64,000 nt of DNA from the NCBI GenBank assembly GCA_037783415.1, contig JAZGTN010000007.1, positions 5,539,501 to 5,603,500 on the forward strand, in the 5' to 3' direction. Within the stretch, counting starts at the first letter, position 1; each line of letters opens with the position of its first letter. The DNA comes from Leptasterias polaris. Lineage: Eukaryota; Echinodermata; Asteroidea; Forcipulatida; Asteriidae. Below are positions 22,361 to 33,000 of the stretch, piece after piece. The notes under the pieces are model-generated. The model was not told where the DNA came from, ran no database searches, and saw only the letters and a list, made by a program, of their open reading frames with translations. Both the position numbers and the translations under genes were made by a program.

Positions 22361-22752
22361 TTATTCAAGACCATGCTGCAACTGCTGTAGCGAGTGGGCA
22401 ACGAGAACAGAGATGTCGCGCGCCGCGTCTTGTTCAAAGTATACAGACTCTTCTACTGCTCGACGAAATATCCAGGGTGCTCGGAACGCGTGGTATTGTT
22501 TAACTCGCAAACCGTAGAGGCCTCGTCGTAGTTAAACGATTTACAGCGCTCGTTTACGCTGCAATCACGTCCTCAACGGACACGATTCGGCGAGAGCTTT
22601 GTCTCGTATGTGAAATTTGTCAGGGCCCTGTTTTCGGCAGAGTACATCGTCTGGGGGAGGTCTGAGCCGCAGTGAGCGGTAATTACTAACTTCATCTGCA
22701 TAGATATCAAAACCAGGAGAGGGAACCACATCACAATTGATACATTCTTCAT
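22361..22752 (-). pseudogene. Signal peptide plus PAN/Apple-like segment with stop
   Basis: The translation begins MKNVSIVMWFPLLVLISMQM, a typical signal peptide, then reads ENRALTNFTYET. After the TGA it continues in the same frame: GRDCSVNERCKSFNYDEAST, VCELNNTTRSEHPGYFVEQ. A stop and shift to another frame follow, giving VEESVYFEQDAARDISV up to a TAA at 22361. CKSFNY and VCELNNTT are typical of PAN/Apple modules in echinoderm and amphioxus secreted proteins. Preserved sequence on both sides of the stop suggests recent loss, or an assembly error at that base. Confidence 0.75.
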
Positions 22753-22934
22753 TCTAAACCAATTAATAAGAAGAAAATCGAAATTACAGTTATTATGCTT
22801 AGCCGGTAGGCCAAGCAATAATGTGTCAGGTGAAATTGGAGAGATTGTAACTTCTGAAATGAGCATTGAGCATCTATATAATAACCAGCACATCGTCCAG
22901 ACTGGAGATTGAGGAATCCAGGACGACGACAGAT

Positions 22935-23265
22935 AAATCGCCGGTGATTGGTTCAGCCCTCTCACGTACACTCTCTTCATTGGTTGATCTTCTACATTAT
23001 CTCATAAATAATTCATGATGCAAATCGTTCATCATTAGATATACTGTCACTTCTCATTGAAAAACAAGTTATCAAATAATAAACCACAAGGGGAAAACAA
23101 GTTATCACAATATCCGGTAATAAACTGCGACAGCTACTGATTGGTTCAGCCTTTTCACGTACACTCTCCTCATTGGTTGATCCTCTACATTACCTCATAA
23201 ATAATTCATGGTGAAAATCATTCATCATTAGACACTGTCACTTCTCATAAAAACAAGTTATCACA
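22935..23265 (+). repeat. Direct duplication, about 195-bp period
   Basis: GATTGGTTCAGCC, CACGTACACTCTC, CATTGGTTGATC, CTCATAAATAATTCATG and GACACTGTCACTTCTCA or close variants occur at about 22938-23075 and again at about 23132-23262. There are two units only. Confidence 0.75.
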
Positions 23266-23532
23266 ATAGCCGGTAATAAACTGCGACAACTACTGAAACA
23301 AGTCCGGCGTGATTGCTGATTGTGAACAAAACCTTATAGCACTCTAATTAAACGAGGCCAAACTGTTTGTGTAACAAGTTCCCATCTCTTTTATAATTGC
23401 TGTAAATACATGGGAGAGTTTGTGCACTATATGCCTTGTTTTTCCAAGTCTACCATAGAACGTTAAAAAAAATATAAACAAATAAAAATAAAAAGTGGCC
23501 GCGATTCAAAAAGTCATGTCATTAACACAACG

Positions 23533-23921
23533 TTAAAGGGTCTGTACGTTTGGTAATGACTCTGAAAATTAATGACAATAGAAACTTACTTGGTAAGAAG
23601 TACAGCAGCTTTGGGTAGTATACTGAATTTTGAGAAACTTTTAACTTCGAAGTACTACGGTTACGGAAAAATATCACACTTTTTATTCCCCCAAATTTGA
23701 ATCTGAGAAGCGTTATGGCCATAACGCTTCTCAAACTGTGTATTTCTATGGGGAATATTCTTCCTGCGTGGAAATAATTATTCGCTCTTGTTTTTCGGTG
23801 ATATCTCAAAAACGCGACCACCTTTTGAAGTGGAATTTTCACAGGTTAGTTTTATTGTATATTTATATAGGATTAACACAATCAGTAAGCTCCAATTACC
23901 AAACGTATACAGCACCTTTAA
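23533..23921 (+). mobile_element. TTAA-ended MITE
   Basis: Starts TTAAAGGGTCTGTACGTTTG and ends AGCACCTTTAA. A central hairpin reads GAGAAGCGTTATGG with its inverse, CCATAACGCTTCTC. It belongs to the same family as 5610-5977 and 41508-41900. Confidence 0.75.
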
Positions 23922-24423
23922 CGCTTTCTGCTAAACAAACAATCGGTTCGAGCAGATGTATGGCATACCTAAACATGGACCCGACCTGCAAATATTGATA
24001 TCTTAGAAATTAGCATAACAATGGCGATGTTAGAACGGTTTGATAAACGTGTGTTTAATAAACCTCCAGACATTATTGAAGGGACAGTTTTCCCAAAGAA
24101 TAACAAACATTATTAATTTTTATATAAGTTTGTAACTTCTCCCACACTGATGTGACCATAACAAAGTGAAGAAAAACCCCAAAACAAAGTTGAAATCAAC
24201 TCTGCTTGGTGTGTTTCTTAATTTATGTGTGATTTTTTGTTTTGTCTCTGAGTGTTCAGTTTTGGTCTATTGTCATTATCTTGCGCTAATTATTTGTGTC
24301 AGTTCGGTGTTTCATGCTTTTTAATTTATGTAGTGTTCTGTACTATAATATTTTATTATCTCTATTTTTTATATTCATGCTTTTATTTTCTGTAATTTTA
24401 TATACATGTATGCTATTTGTTGG

Positions 24424-24500
24424 CGGGGTCTGGGAGGGCACATCGCTTTGAAGACAGTTTTTAAAAATTTTGCCTTACCCTGGACGGCCCCTGCCCACAA
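24424..24500 (-). repeat. Reverse copy of 4735-4812
   Basis: GGTCTGGGAGGGCACATC, a homopolymer-rich middle and TGCCTTACCCTGGACGGCCC are the reverse complement of the gene 1 intron segment at 4735-4812. The element's limits are unclear. Confidence 0.55.
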
Positions 24501-24747
24501 AGAACTATGTCCGAAGATTTAAAACAAAAATACAAAATAACTCAAATGTTTTCCTGACCATGCCCGATGTGGGGGAAGAGGGTATACCCCACCCAAATGT
24601 TCCCTTGTTTTGACGCACTATTTTCCCTTGTGAGGAAGTTAAAATCCTCTGAAGAATTCCTGAGAATCCAAGCACAAAGTGAAGACACAATAGAGGAGGG
24701 GGTACCGCCATGCCCCACTTCTAACAATTACATTTTGGTTTTTTGTA

Positions 24748-25103
24748 ATAAAGGTCCTGTACACTATTGGTAAGATCGAAAAACACAAATGTTCACAGAT
24801 TCACACATAACTTACATGATTTAAAGTAAGTAATGGTAGAAAGGATTCCTTAAAACATTTCTGCCTAAAATGCTATCGTTTCTGAGAAATGAGTAAAACA
24901 ATAGTTTTTATCAAGCGTGATAATAAACTCGATGTTTGAAAAACAGAAAACACATGAGGTCTCTTTTCACTATTTTCTCGTGACCTCGATGACCAATTAA
25001 GCTCAAACTTTCACAGGTTTGTTTGTTCATGCATAATATGTTGAATCACACAAAATGTGGACACTGATTTTGAGCTGTTACCAAAAGTATACAATGCCTT
25101 TAA
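24748..25103 (+). mobile_element. TTAA-family MITE
   Basis: Contains AAAGGTCCTGTACACTATTG, AACTTACATGATTTAAAGTA, CGTTTCTGAGAAATGAG and TTTTCACTATTTTCTCGTGA, ending GCCTTTAA. Other copies: 41143-41511 (reverse), 49631-49974 (reverse), 54302-54702. Confidence 0.75.
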
Positions 25104-25240
25104 TTGTCTGCTGTCTTGACTCTAAAACACCACGCTTCGCATGTTTGGTTACCCTTACACCGATGTGTGCTAAGCACCATACTCGGTGCCTGCCAAGTGT
25201 TGCGGGGAAGTAAATCCACAGGCATACTGAGGTGGGATCT

Positions 25241-25441
25241 GGGTCCAATTTCATAGAGCTGCTGAAGCAGAAAATATTGCGTAACAATTGCCTGCTAAGT
25301 AGAAATGAGCAGGATACCAGTCAAACAAATTGCACATGTGACATGGTAGTTTAACTGATAACCTTATTGTGGTATTGAGCATAGTTATGTTATGCTTAGC
25401 TACTTTTGTGCTTAAGCAGCTATAATTATGAACTTAGGCCC
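25241..25441. mobile_element. MITE of the TTTCATAGAGCTGC family
   Basis: Left end GGGTCCAATTTCATAGAGCT. The right end is degraded, with GTGCTTAAGCAGCTATAA still visible. Interior ACATGTGACATGGTAGTTT is shared in inverse with 20209-20401. Confidence 0.75.
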
Positions 25442-25500
25442 TGAACCCAAGACCACCGCGTTCTCGAGGCGACGTCTTAGCCACTAGACCACCGAGCGTG
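25436..25500 (-). mobile_element. tRNA-like SINE head fragment
   Basis: On the - strand, CGCTCGGTGGTCTAGTGGCT is an A-box-like start; GACGTCGCCTCGAGAACGCG is the middle, and GGTCTTGGGTTCA is a shortened B-box region. The 3' part is cut by the MITE at 25241-25441. Acceptor pairing cannot be completed, so it is not a functional tRNA. Confidence 0.5.
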
Positions 25501-25760
25501 CCCGGGGACAAAAGGTCTGCCGGTGACGGGACTGTTTGACCCCTCGTTAATTATTGACAGTGTCGCACTCCAGAAGAAAATCTCGACATCAAAGTAAACG
25601 TACCGTTTGATAATGATATAGGTGCGCATTTATAACTTAGTGATTTTTATGGAACCATTATACTAACTGTAAAATTTCGCCAGCGCACCAGGGACCCAAG
25701 ACTCTTGCCGAAAGGTATTTTGTACACTTCAAGCAGTTTTTAGACGGAGAGGCTTTCAAA

Positions 25761-28700
25761 ATGGTGCTTGTTACTGTAGAGATAGCGAAGGACACAATGC
25801 CTAAACAGTTTGAAATGTCAGAAATGCTGATTCCGGTGAGTAAGTTTATATATTTTTTGAAATACTTTTTGTTAAACCATTGCTTTTAGAAATGCATGTT
25901 TTCGGAAGCCATCTTTGTACATAAGCTGGTACTCGCAAACAGTTACTGAATCACAATGTTGATATGTGCAACTCATAATCATAGGGCTATACACTTTAAG
26001 ACAAATGTTGAGGAAATGCCTCCCATTACTTTACAAACTGATTGTAAGATGGTATATTTTGTATGAAATGATGTGCTTAACTCTGGTTCCTCCCATATGA
26101 ATATACTTCTTGTATATGATGAACGCATTTACTCAACAGAATATGCCTCATCAGGTGATATTCCTCCATGTACTTTACACTGTTATGTACCTCCTATATG
26201 CTAATGTACCTCTTTAATTTGCCTCATTAATTTTCAGGAAGTAACTTACATTACATAACATGATATACATTGTAAGATGGTATATGCATTTCGTATGAAA
26301 TGGTGTGCCTCATACTTGTGACGAAGTGCCGCTCACATAATGATATACCTCTTTCACTCTTCTCGTTTGGCTCTAATAAGAGCGTTGATAATATTGATCC
26401 AGATCCAGATGACAGTTTTTCTTAGGGATGCCTCATTTAAGTGCCTCGTATTACATGAAAAACCTTTTCTGAAAAGATGTGCCTCATACAGTGAAGAAAG
26501 TAGCATTTAATGATAAATCTCCTTATACTCACGATGAAGTGCCGCTGAGAGGATTAAGACTAATAGGTGGATTGCACATGACGTCACATAGCCTACAACC
26601 CTTTCTGAATGGCTAACGTTCGCCATCTTTGATGATTTTAACATTTAGTTTTCCATTACAACGTCGTTGTTGTACCTCAAAGATGACGAAAGTCACAGAG
26701 GATTGTGGACTTAACCTAATCACAATGAGGTTTGCTTTTATTTCAAAGGAGGGGGACGAGGAGGAGGGCAAGCGAAAGCTGACAGTGAGGCTTCACAGTC
26801 TTCCCAGATACAGGAGCGTGGTACCAGTCATCACCCTGGTATTCATAATCGCAATGGGAGTTTTGCTGCTCCTTGCTATGATAGCACACTTCCGTGTGTT
26901 TTTCTTCGATTCAAATTGCCTGGTAAGCCGCCACAGTTTGTGCCGCTGTTAGAATGGTCCCCTGTCTTTTAATACTACCTCGAAGTGTGACGTCAGAGGT
27001 CAGGCTATAGGCCGTTGTCAGCACATTCTGACATAATTATTTAAATATTTCCATAGACCTTATGCATTGACGTCATCCAGCGGCCATCTTGGAGGTAAAC
27101 CGATGATGAAACGATGGAAGCGCACAGATTTGTACGCGCGGCGCACAGCTTTGGCCAATGAACAACCTCCTTTGACCTCTAGGCGAGGGCGCGCTACTCA
27201 CATGACGTCATGTGCATAAGTTCTATTGTCATAATCACATCGTATGCACTATTATAGTCAGCTCAATATGCCATGATCTCCCAAGCTGGACCATGCCCGC
27301 ACGTCCTACAGAGTGGGAGTCAATCAACATGGGACAGTGATTTGTTTAAGAGAGGGCAGGACTAGTAGAAGATCGGTATGTCATTGTCAATGGTAGATGA
27401 GATCAAATTATATGAACTTGATTAAGCAAACAAATTAGCTTAAGATAACCCAGGCAATACCTGGACATGTAAACAACAATCACAGACAAATAAATCGTTT
27501 TGATAAAATGTTGTCAGCATGTGCTGACAACATACCACAGAGGCGTTGCAACCGACCTTGCTGCAGGGTTGCACTATTTATCTGTCATGTCACCAACGAG
27601 GCAATTTGCAGTCAACAAGTTATAGGCAATCTCCAAGAAGAACATCCAATCACAGTCGATGTTAATATCATTTTCTCAGGGACAGTAAGATCGATACTGT
27701 TTAAGAAAAATTGTAGTCTAAGTGTTCATTTTGATTGCAGCGGAGTAGATGCAGTGAGTTGACTGTAAAATTCGCCCTGTGTGATGACATGGCCCAATAT
27801 AGACCTTTCTATTGCAACGTCACAGCCCGAGTTTTTGCCAACCCAGGTTAGAAAAACTATGGAAAGCCAAAACTGCAAATCAAAAACAGATTGCAATAGT
27901 TTGTAGCAATTTTGCCAATGTTACACAAATAGTGTTGGATTTGTTGGAAATCAACCAATCATGAGAGGTATTTCAGTTCATGATTCTTTACAGAAAATGT
28001 TGAATTTGTTCACAACATCTTTTAACACGATTGAATGTTTTGCTAACATTCGCCCGTCCATGTCAACCGGCGCACTTTGTTTATCAACAATGGAAAGGTC
28101 TATAATTGCACATCACCGCCGCCATCTTTGTAAGCTCCCCAGACTACACGATGGCTTTTGTGTTCATTGTGATTTCTAAGAAATCGGTCCATACTACAAT
28201 GTGTTCCCAGTCAATTTCAACCACTACAAACTCATTAAATAAATAATAATAATAATAATGGCTTCTTATATAGCGCTCATATCCGTCACTCAGTGACGCT
28301 CAAGGCGCTTCAACAGTCAGTATTTTCCTGCAAGGTATATATGTGGAGCTACTTTTTGAATTTTGAGACCTATTTCTTTACATAGCACCATGTAATGGTT
28401 TACAAGGTGCTGTGTCGCAATATGCAGCCAATCAAACCAGGAACACCGGGGCAAACCCCTTCTCTTTTCGATAAGTGCACTGGGTTCTTTTACGTGCATT
28501 ACACAACACACGGGACCAACGGCTTTACGTCCCATCCGAAGGACGAAGCAATAATGGTTAAGTGTCTTGCTTAATAAGGACACAAGTGTCACGACCGGGA
28601 CTCGAACCCACACTCTGCTGAACAGAAACACCAGCAACAATCTCAACATTAACAACAATCTCTTTCAATGTTGTATGAATGCTCCATCGCATCAGCATTC

Positions 28701-30728
28701 AAACAGTCAAAATAAACTTCCTGCAAATGACGTCACAACAAGCCAAAAACAGTTCACTCACTGAGGAGCTATCATTGGCTGAGACTCCTGAGAGTTGTGC
28801 GCAGCGCGTACACCGCGCGCACGTTTCCATTCTTCGACATCAAAGATGGCGTCCAATGCAAGGAGACTGGGGGTAAAACAGTCTGGCCCCTCCTTCTAAT
28901 TGTTAGAACACCTTTTTATTGTGCACATGGAACCAGATATCCCCTCAGCATGACAAGGGTCCGTAAAATGCAATAATTCGTAAAATTTTGACTCTCTTCG
29001 GCAGAATGAATCCACCACTGCACCGGGGCCAACAGGTGACTGGACCGATATGAGCGGCCAGCATCATGGTAAGTCTTACGGTGTCTCTTGAAAAATAACG
29101 ATGATTTGTAATTATTTTTGGGAAAAATAATTTGGGTTCACTGTAGGTACAAGTAAAGTTCAAACCAGTATCAATCGCCCAGAGAAATAATGTATGTCTG
29201 ATACACTGTCAAAGTGGACAAAACAATTTTGAAAACTGCCAAGTTGCTGCACTCACGGGCGCAGAGTGATCCCTGACAAAACCAATGATGTATCATCCCT
29301 TTATGATCTTTTTCTTGAACAACTATGGGTGCGTTCGATTAGCTTCCCCGGGTCGACCCAGGTCTTCCCCCGGTGCGTTCGAATAGCTTTGACGTCATTC
29401 GCGGGGCTCACCCGGGTCAGCCCCAAGTGCCCTGCTTGTGGAGCGGGTCACTTGGGGCTGCCCCTGGTTCATGACGTCACGGCGAAAAACTTTCTCAATG
29501 GCCACCATTTTGTTTGTAATTCAGCGGGACATTTTAGGAAGTTTGACACACATTTTCGCCATTACAACAGCCTTTTTGTGAGCAATAACTATTTTGTATT
29601 CGAAGCCGGGTACCTTTGTATCACTGTGGGGTTGTACAATTGTTTAACGTTGCAGTTTTACCTTGAGAATAATTATTTTACGATGTTTTCGTGAACCCAC
29701 GGAAAGTATCGAACATACGGCACAAAATGGAAGTAGTTCAGGTCGGCTGTCCCAAGATGCATCGGTGTGAATGCTGGGGGAAGTTGGCGTTCGATTAGCT
29801 CATGGTTAGGGGCTCACCCGGATGAGCAGACCGGGGTCGACCCGGGGAAGCTAATCGAACGCACCCATGATTGAAAACTAATGTATACTCTGCCAAAACC
29901 CAAAGATGTACCATCCCTTTATGGTTATTTTTATCGAACAACTATAGAGGACTGGAAAGAATGTACTCTTCCAAAACCCAATGATGTATCATCCCTTTAT
30001 GATATTTTCTTGATATTGATTAGAGGATTGGAATGAATGTACTCTTCAAAAAAACGACGATGTACCATCCCTTTATGATTATTTTTCTTGAACAACTAGA
30101 GGATTGGAAAGATTGTACTATTCCAAAACCCAAAGATGTAGGCCTTACCATCCCTTTATGATTGTTTTTCTTGAACAACTAAAGAGGATTGGAAAGAACG
30201 TCTTCCAAAACCCAACTATGACTATTTTTCTTGAACAACTAGAGGATTGGAAAGAATGAACTCTTCCAAAAACTACTGATGTACCATCCCGTTATGATGT
30301 TTCTTGAAAACGATGATTGGAATGAACTGTGCACTTAATACCAAAGACCAAATGTTAAGTTATCGGTTATCAAATACAAATAAATCGATTTCGATCGCAT
30401 TACGAAAAAGTTTATTTCTGCTTTTCATTTCTGCTATATAAAACAATCGCCTGCTTGGGAACATTCGTGGGGTAAATGTGTTTTATCTGAAATAATCATG
30501 GGATTTTGATAATAGAACATTTATTTATTTACGTACGGTTTTATATTTTATAAATTTGTATGAATTACAATTTCATACTATTATTATCATGAACAACGGA
30601 ATTCAAAGTTTGAAATGTGAACTTTGGCACTTCATTGAAGGTTCACTGATCCCTGTTATTTTAAATTATCTTCTTGTCAAAAATGTGCAGGGGACGAAGG
30701 ACATCACCTTCCGGATGGTCGTCCGTGA
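25761..30728 (+). CDS. Array gene 3: shortest type II membrane protein of the array
   Basis: Exons 25761-25835, 26749-26922, 29005-29068 and 30691-30728 give 116 residues with the array's 0, 0, 1 phases. Exon 1 reads MVLVTVEIAKDTM and ends MLIP. Exon 2 opens with an acidic/basic patch (EGDEEEGKRK); a hydrophobic span of residues about 49-71 follows (ITLVFIIAMGVLLLLAMIA). Exon 3 is only 21 codons, NESTTAPGPTGDWTDMSG then QHH, with a possible N-glycosylation site at its start. Exon 4 reads GDEGHHLPDGRP and stops. The SCCTRR-type motif of genes 1 and 2 is absent. The acceptor of exon 2 (TTTTATTTCAAAG) is the least certain junction. The outer tail is only about 40 residues, so any tail function would be reduced here. 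Confidence 0.65.
26010..26545 (+). repeat. Degenerate TGCCTCAT-type repeat array
   Basis: Intron 1 of gene 3 is filled by loosely spaced variants of TGCCTCAT, TACCTC and ATGCCTCC. Longer matches such as GACGAAGTGCCGCTCA (26318) and GATGAAGTGCCGCTGA (26532) and two TGTAAGATGGTATAT segments suggest an old tandem array. Confidence 0.5.
27054..27225 (+). mobile_element. TGACGTCA MITE in gene 3 intron 2
   Basis: TAGACCTTATGCATTGACGT at the left and CATGACGTCATGTGCATAAG at the right. It is more diverged than the copies at 4841, 15409 and 47364, so it is probably an older insertion. Confidence 0.8.
27801..28103 (+). mobile_element. TIR MITE (TAGACCTTTC family) in gene 3 intron 2
   Basis: The best-bounded copy: it begins TAGACCTTTCTATTGCAACG and ends CAATGGAAAGGTCTA. 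Compared with the copies at 1681 and 6474 it lacks a few bases near 27920. Confidence 0.8.
28240..28634 (-). mobile_element. tRNA-derived SINE, family A
   Basis: Read on the - strand it has GTGTTTCTGTTCAGCAGAGT, the B box GGGTTCGAGTCCCGGTCGTG, a middle with GGGACGTAAAGCCGTTGG, and a 3' tail GAGCGCTATATAAGAAGCC then (ATT)n. The A-box part is truncated. It is closely related to 62210-62610. Confidence 0.8.
28725..28862 (-). mobile_element. Diverged TGACGTCA-family MITE
   Basis: AATGACGTCACAAC, CTCACTGAGGAG, ATTGGCTGAG, AGTTGTGCGCAGCGCGTACA and CATCAAAGATGGCG are reverse-orientation counterparts of the element at 20708-20860. It lies in gene 3 intron 2. Confidence 0.6.
29266..30310 (-). repeat. 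About 75-bp dispersed or tandem repeat in gene 3 intron 3
   Basis: At least seven units of the pattern CCAATGATGTATCATCCCTT, TATGATTTTTCTTGAACAAC, AGAGGATTGGAAAGAATGTA. The array is split by the TIR element at 29327-29866. Related short arrays occur at 48270-48440 (reverse) and 60500-60750. Confidence 0.8.
29327..29866. mobile_element. TIR element nested in the minisatellite
   Basis: Begins GGGTGCGTTCGATTAGCTTC and ends GAAGCTAATCGAACGCACCC, with an additional CCCGGGTCGACCC extension of the repeat. A second partial copy of the end (GGTGCGTTCGAATAGC) lies at 29381. It interrupts one unit of the 29266 array, so it arrived later. Confidence 0.85.
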
Positions 30729-30778
30729 TATAAAAAAATATAGAGCAACTTTTGAAGTAGCCGTCCGGGGCAGGGTGT

Positions 30779-31006
30779 ATAGATAGTTCCCAGTAGACGC
30801 CATCTTTACGGGCAAATCGCATTTTGGCTTGCAGGCGCGTCAAGCGCTCTAATTATTAACGCAGCCGCGTTGTTCACTAACCAATCACGCAATGAGTTTT
30901 GTGAAATGTGCGCGTGCTGCACGCCGTTCTCACGCGTAACGCATGACTGTGTGTTCCAAACTGCCCGTAAAGATGGCGGATTTACGTCATACTGCAACCT
31001 ATCTAT
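30779..31006 (-). mobile_element. 228-bp MITE, ATAGATAG ends, just after gene 3
   Basis: Left end ATAGATAGTTCCCAGTAGAC, right end TGCAACCTATCTAT. Reverse copies are 42010-42237 and 60987-61214. It carries CGTTCTCACGCGTAACGCAT and two GCCCGTAAAGATGGCG motifs. It begins about 50 bp after the gene 3 stop codon, so it lies in the probable 3' UTR or its end. Confidence 0.85.
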
Positions 31007-31380
31007 GCTTTTGGTGTCCTAACTCCAAAAATGAATGACAATGAGAACTTACTTGGTAAAAAGCACTAGAGAGTTGTTGATATTAGGCCTACATAACAAT
31101 GTCAGGAAACGACGCCATTTTAAGTAATGTAGTTTTAGGAGAAAGAGGTAATTTTTCAACAAAAATTATGAATCTGAGAAAGGCTTCACGCATGAAGCCT
31201 TTCTCAGGCATCTGAAAACACAATTCAATGAAACAAGGATATTTTTTCATTCATTATTTTTTTGCAACTTTGATGACCAATTTAGCCAATTTTGTACATA
31301 TTGTTTGTTATGTTATGCATTGCATAAGTTGGGGTACACCAAGTGAGGATACTGGAGTGGTCTTTAATAATTACCCTTAA
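31007..31380 (+). mobile_element. Truncated TTAA-family MITE
   Basis: CAATGAGAACTTACTTGGTA, GAGAGTTGTTGATA and the palindrome GAGAAAGGCTTCACGCATGA with AGCCTTTCTC are family landmarks. The left TTAA end is missing where it abuts the 30779 MITE. Confidence 0.65.
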
Positions 31381-31981
31381 AATAGCTGCCATACGGCCTA
31401 CATATATGAAGAGTTGTTATCGTGTCCCGTTATTATAAATATTATTATTACAGACCTACCTGGTCTCAAAAAAAGTAACTCTGAATTTAAAAATGACAAA
31501 TATATTTGGATTTTTTTTAGGTGTTACAGAAATGTTTTGATTGTAGTTTCAATCGTTTCATAAATAAGCCAACAATTTGTTCGATTCCTTAAGATATTAT
31601 CAAAGCTCGAGCGGTGTTGATACCAGAAATATTTTGATTGGAATTAAGGCTTTAAAAGTCCTTCGAAGCTGAGGGAGAATTTTCAGGAGCTCAACCTGTT
31701 TATTTTTTCGAAAACTTGGTAGTCCTTCTTCGTGGGTTTGTTTTTAGGGGTGTGTTCATTGTGTTTTGATTCTAATTGAGCTTTTGTAAGTTTGAATGTT
31801 TTAGTTTTGTGTAATTTTAAAAATATTTGATTTGCAATTCCAGTCTAATATTAATAATGTATCTAAATGTATTTCTATTGTTGGCAAGGGTCTGGTAATT
31901 GTACATAACTTTTACTGATTGAGGTTTTTATACTCACGGTTCGTAGTAGCGCTGGATATAGAAACGCCACTCCTTTTTTTA

Positions 31982-32225
31982 TCGAAGTTAGTTGCAAGAC
32001 ACCCTTTGTGTGTTTTCAGATGTCTGAGAAAAGGTTTCAAGCCTATGGGAAGCCTTTCTCAGATTCAAAATGTTGTGAAAAACTATAGGCTAGGCCTAAG
32101 GGGTAGGCCTAGGCCTAGCCTGAGTTTTTCACAACATTTTGAATCTGAGAAAGGCTTCCCATAGGCTTAAAACCTTTTCTCAGACATCTGAAAACACACA
32201 AAGGGTGTCTTGCAACTAACTTCGA
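31982..32225. repeat. Large palindrome, arms about 105 bp
   Basis: TCGAAGTTAGTTGCAAGACA at the left equals the inverse of the right end. The arms also share AGATGTCTGAGAAAAGGTTT and CAAAATGTTGTGAAAAACT, around a centre TAGGCCTAGGCCTAG. It can form a long cruciform. The arm sequence resembles half of a TTAA-family MITE duplicated head-to-head. Confidence 0.85.
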
Positions 32226-32279
32226 TGACAAAATGACAAAAAAATTCATACTTGCTGGATGTGTATGCCATACACCAAA

Positions 32280-32338
32280 GTAGGCCCCTTTAATGACTTA
32301 ACTCGCTTAAGTAGGCCCCTTTAATGACTTAACTCGCT
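32280..32338 (+). repeat. Two-unit direct repeat
   Basis: AGTAGGCCCCTTTAATGACT then TAACTCGCT occurs twice in a row, directly before the LINE remnant. Confidence 0.8.
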
Positions 32339-32990
32339 CTTCACTTGCCCAACGAAATATTAAGTATACAGGACCCAAACTGTGGAATTCTTTCGACAAT
32401 TCTCTTCGGAAACTTAACAATTTGAAGTCATTTAAAAAAACATTTAAGGAAACTCTTTTATATAAATACAAGTAGGTCTAAATACAAATAATTCCCAACA
32501 CATCTGTAGTTATAATTGTTCTGTCAAAGCTTCGCTACCCCCACTTTAAACTTTAACTGAGACTATTTCATTATTTATTATTCAGTGCTTGAACTTTATT
32601 CACAAGCTTCACCGCTTTGCGTTTTTTTGTTTGTTTGTCTGTTTTTGTTTGTTTGTTTCTTGGGGTTACTTACTTACTTTTTGTTTACCTTTTTATTTGC
32701 TTGCTTAGGTTTATTTATTTATTTGTTCATTGTATTTTCTTTATTGACCTTGTTATTTATTTTATACTCATTTCAATAACTTAAAATGTTTGTTTTTTGT
32801 TATTTGCGCTTTAAGTAGATTTAACTTGAAGCACATATAATATAAATGAGGGGGTTCGCACTCGACAAGCTTGCTTCTTGCAAATCCCCTCCACATCTTT
32901 GTTTAGTATCTACAATTGTTTATGTAATTAAAAAATGTACCTCTGCTTCTTATTTTTTGCATTGATGTGGAAATAAAATGAATGAAAATG
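32335..32990 (+). mobile_element. Non-LTR retrotransposon 3' end (ORF2 C terminus and tail)
   Basis: Positions 32335-32475 translate to AQRNIKYTGPKLWNS, LRKLNNLKSFKKTFKETLLY and KYK then a stop. GPKLWNS followed by LKSFKK is the C-terminal signature of reverse-transcriptase ORF2 proteins in CR1/L2/Jockey-type LINEs. A 3' untranslated tail continues to GATGTGGAAATAAAATGAAT at about 32990. The element is 5'-truncated and inactive. Confidence 0.8.
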
Positions 32991-33000
32991 AAAAAAAAAA

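Larger units (their letters stand above)
20929..22752 (-). pseudogene. Broken PAN/Apple-fibrinogen-related gene
   Basis: On the - strand, a start at 22752 opens a signal peptide followed by a PAN/Apple-like segment (22361-22752). Further downstream lies the first half of a fibrinogen C-terminal domain (20929-21270). Between them sits a 0.7-kb TIR transposon (21312-22027). The gene is dead as read. A TGA (22573-22575) replaces the first cysteine of the PAN Cys-x3-Cys-x5-Cys pattern, a one-base frameshift follows near 22455, and the fibrinogen half stops at about residue 95 of the usual roughly 210. Intact relatives of this type are secreted, lectin-like or adhesion proteins in invertebrates. 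Whether the two parts were one gene is inferred from order, strand and proximity. Confidence 0.75.

Noticed and set aside
22066..22503. Open frame of 145 codons on the + strand
   Set aside because: It is antisense to the PAN-like segment and an adjacent inverted repeat, with no recognisable domain.
24505..24773. Overlapping open frames on both strands
   Set aside because: They lie in an imperfect repeat region; none has domain or splice support.
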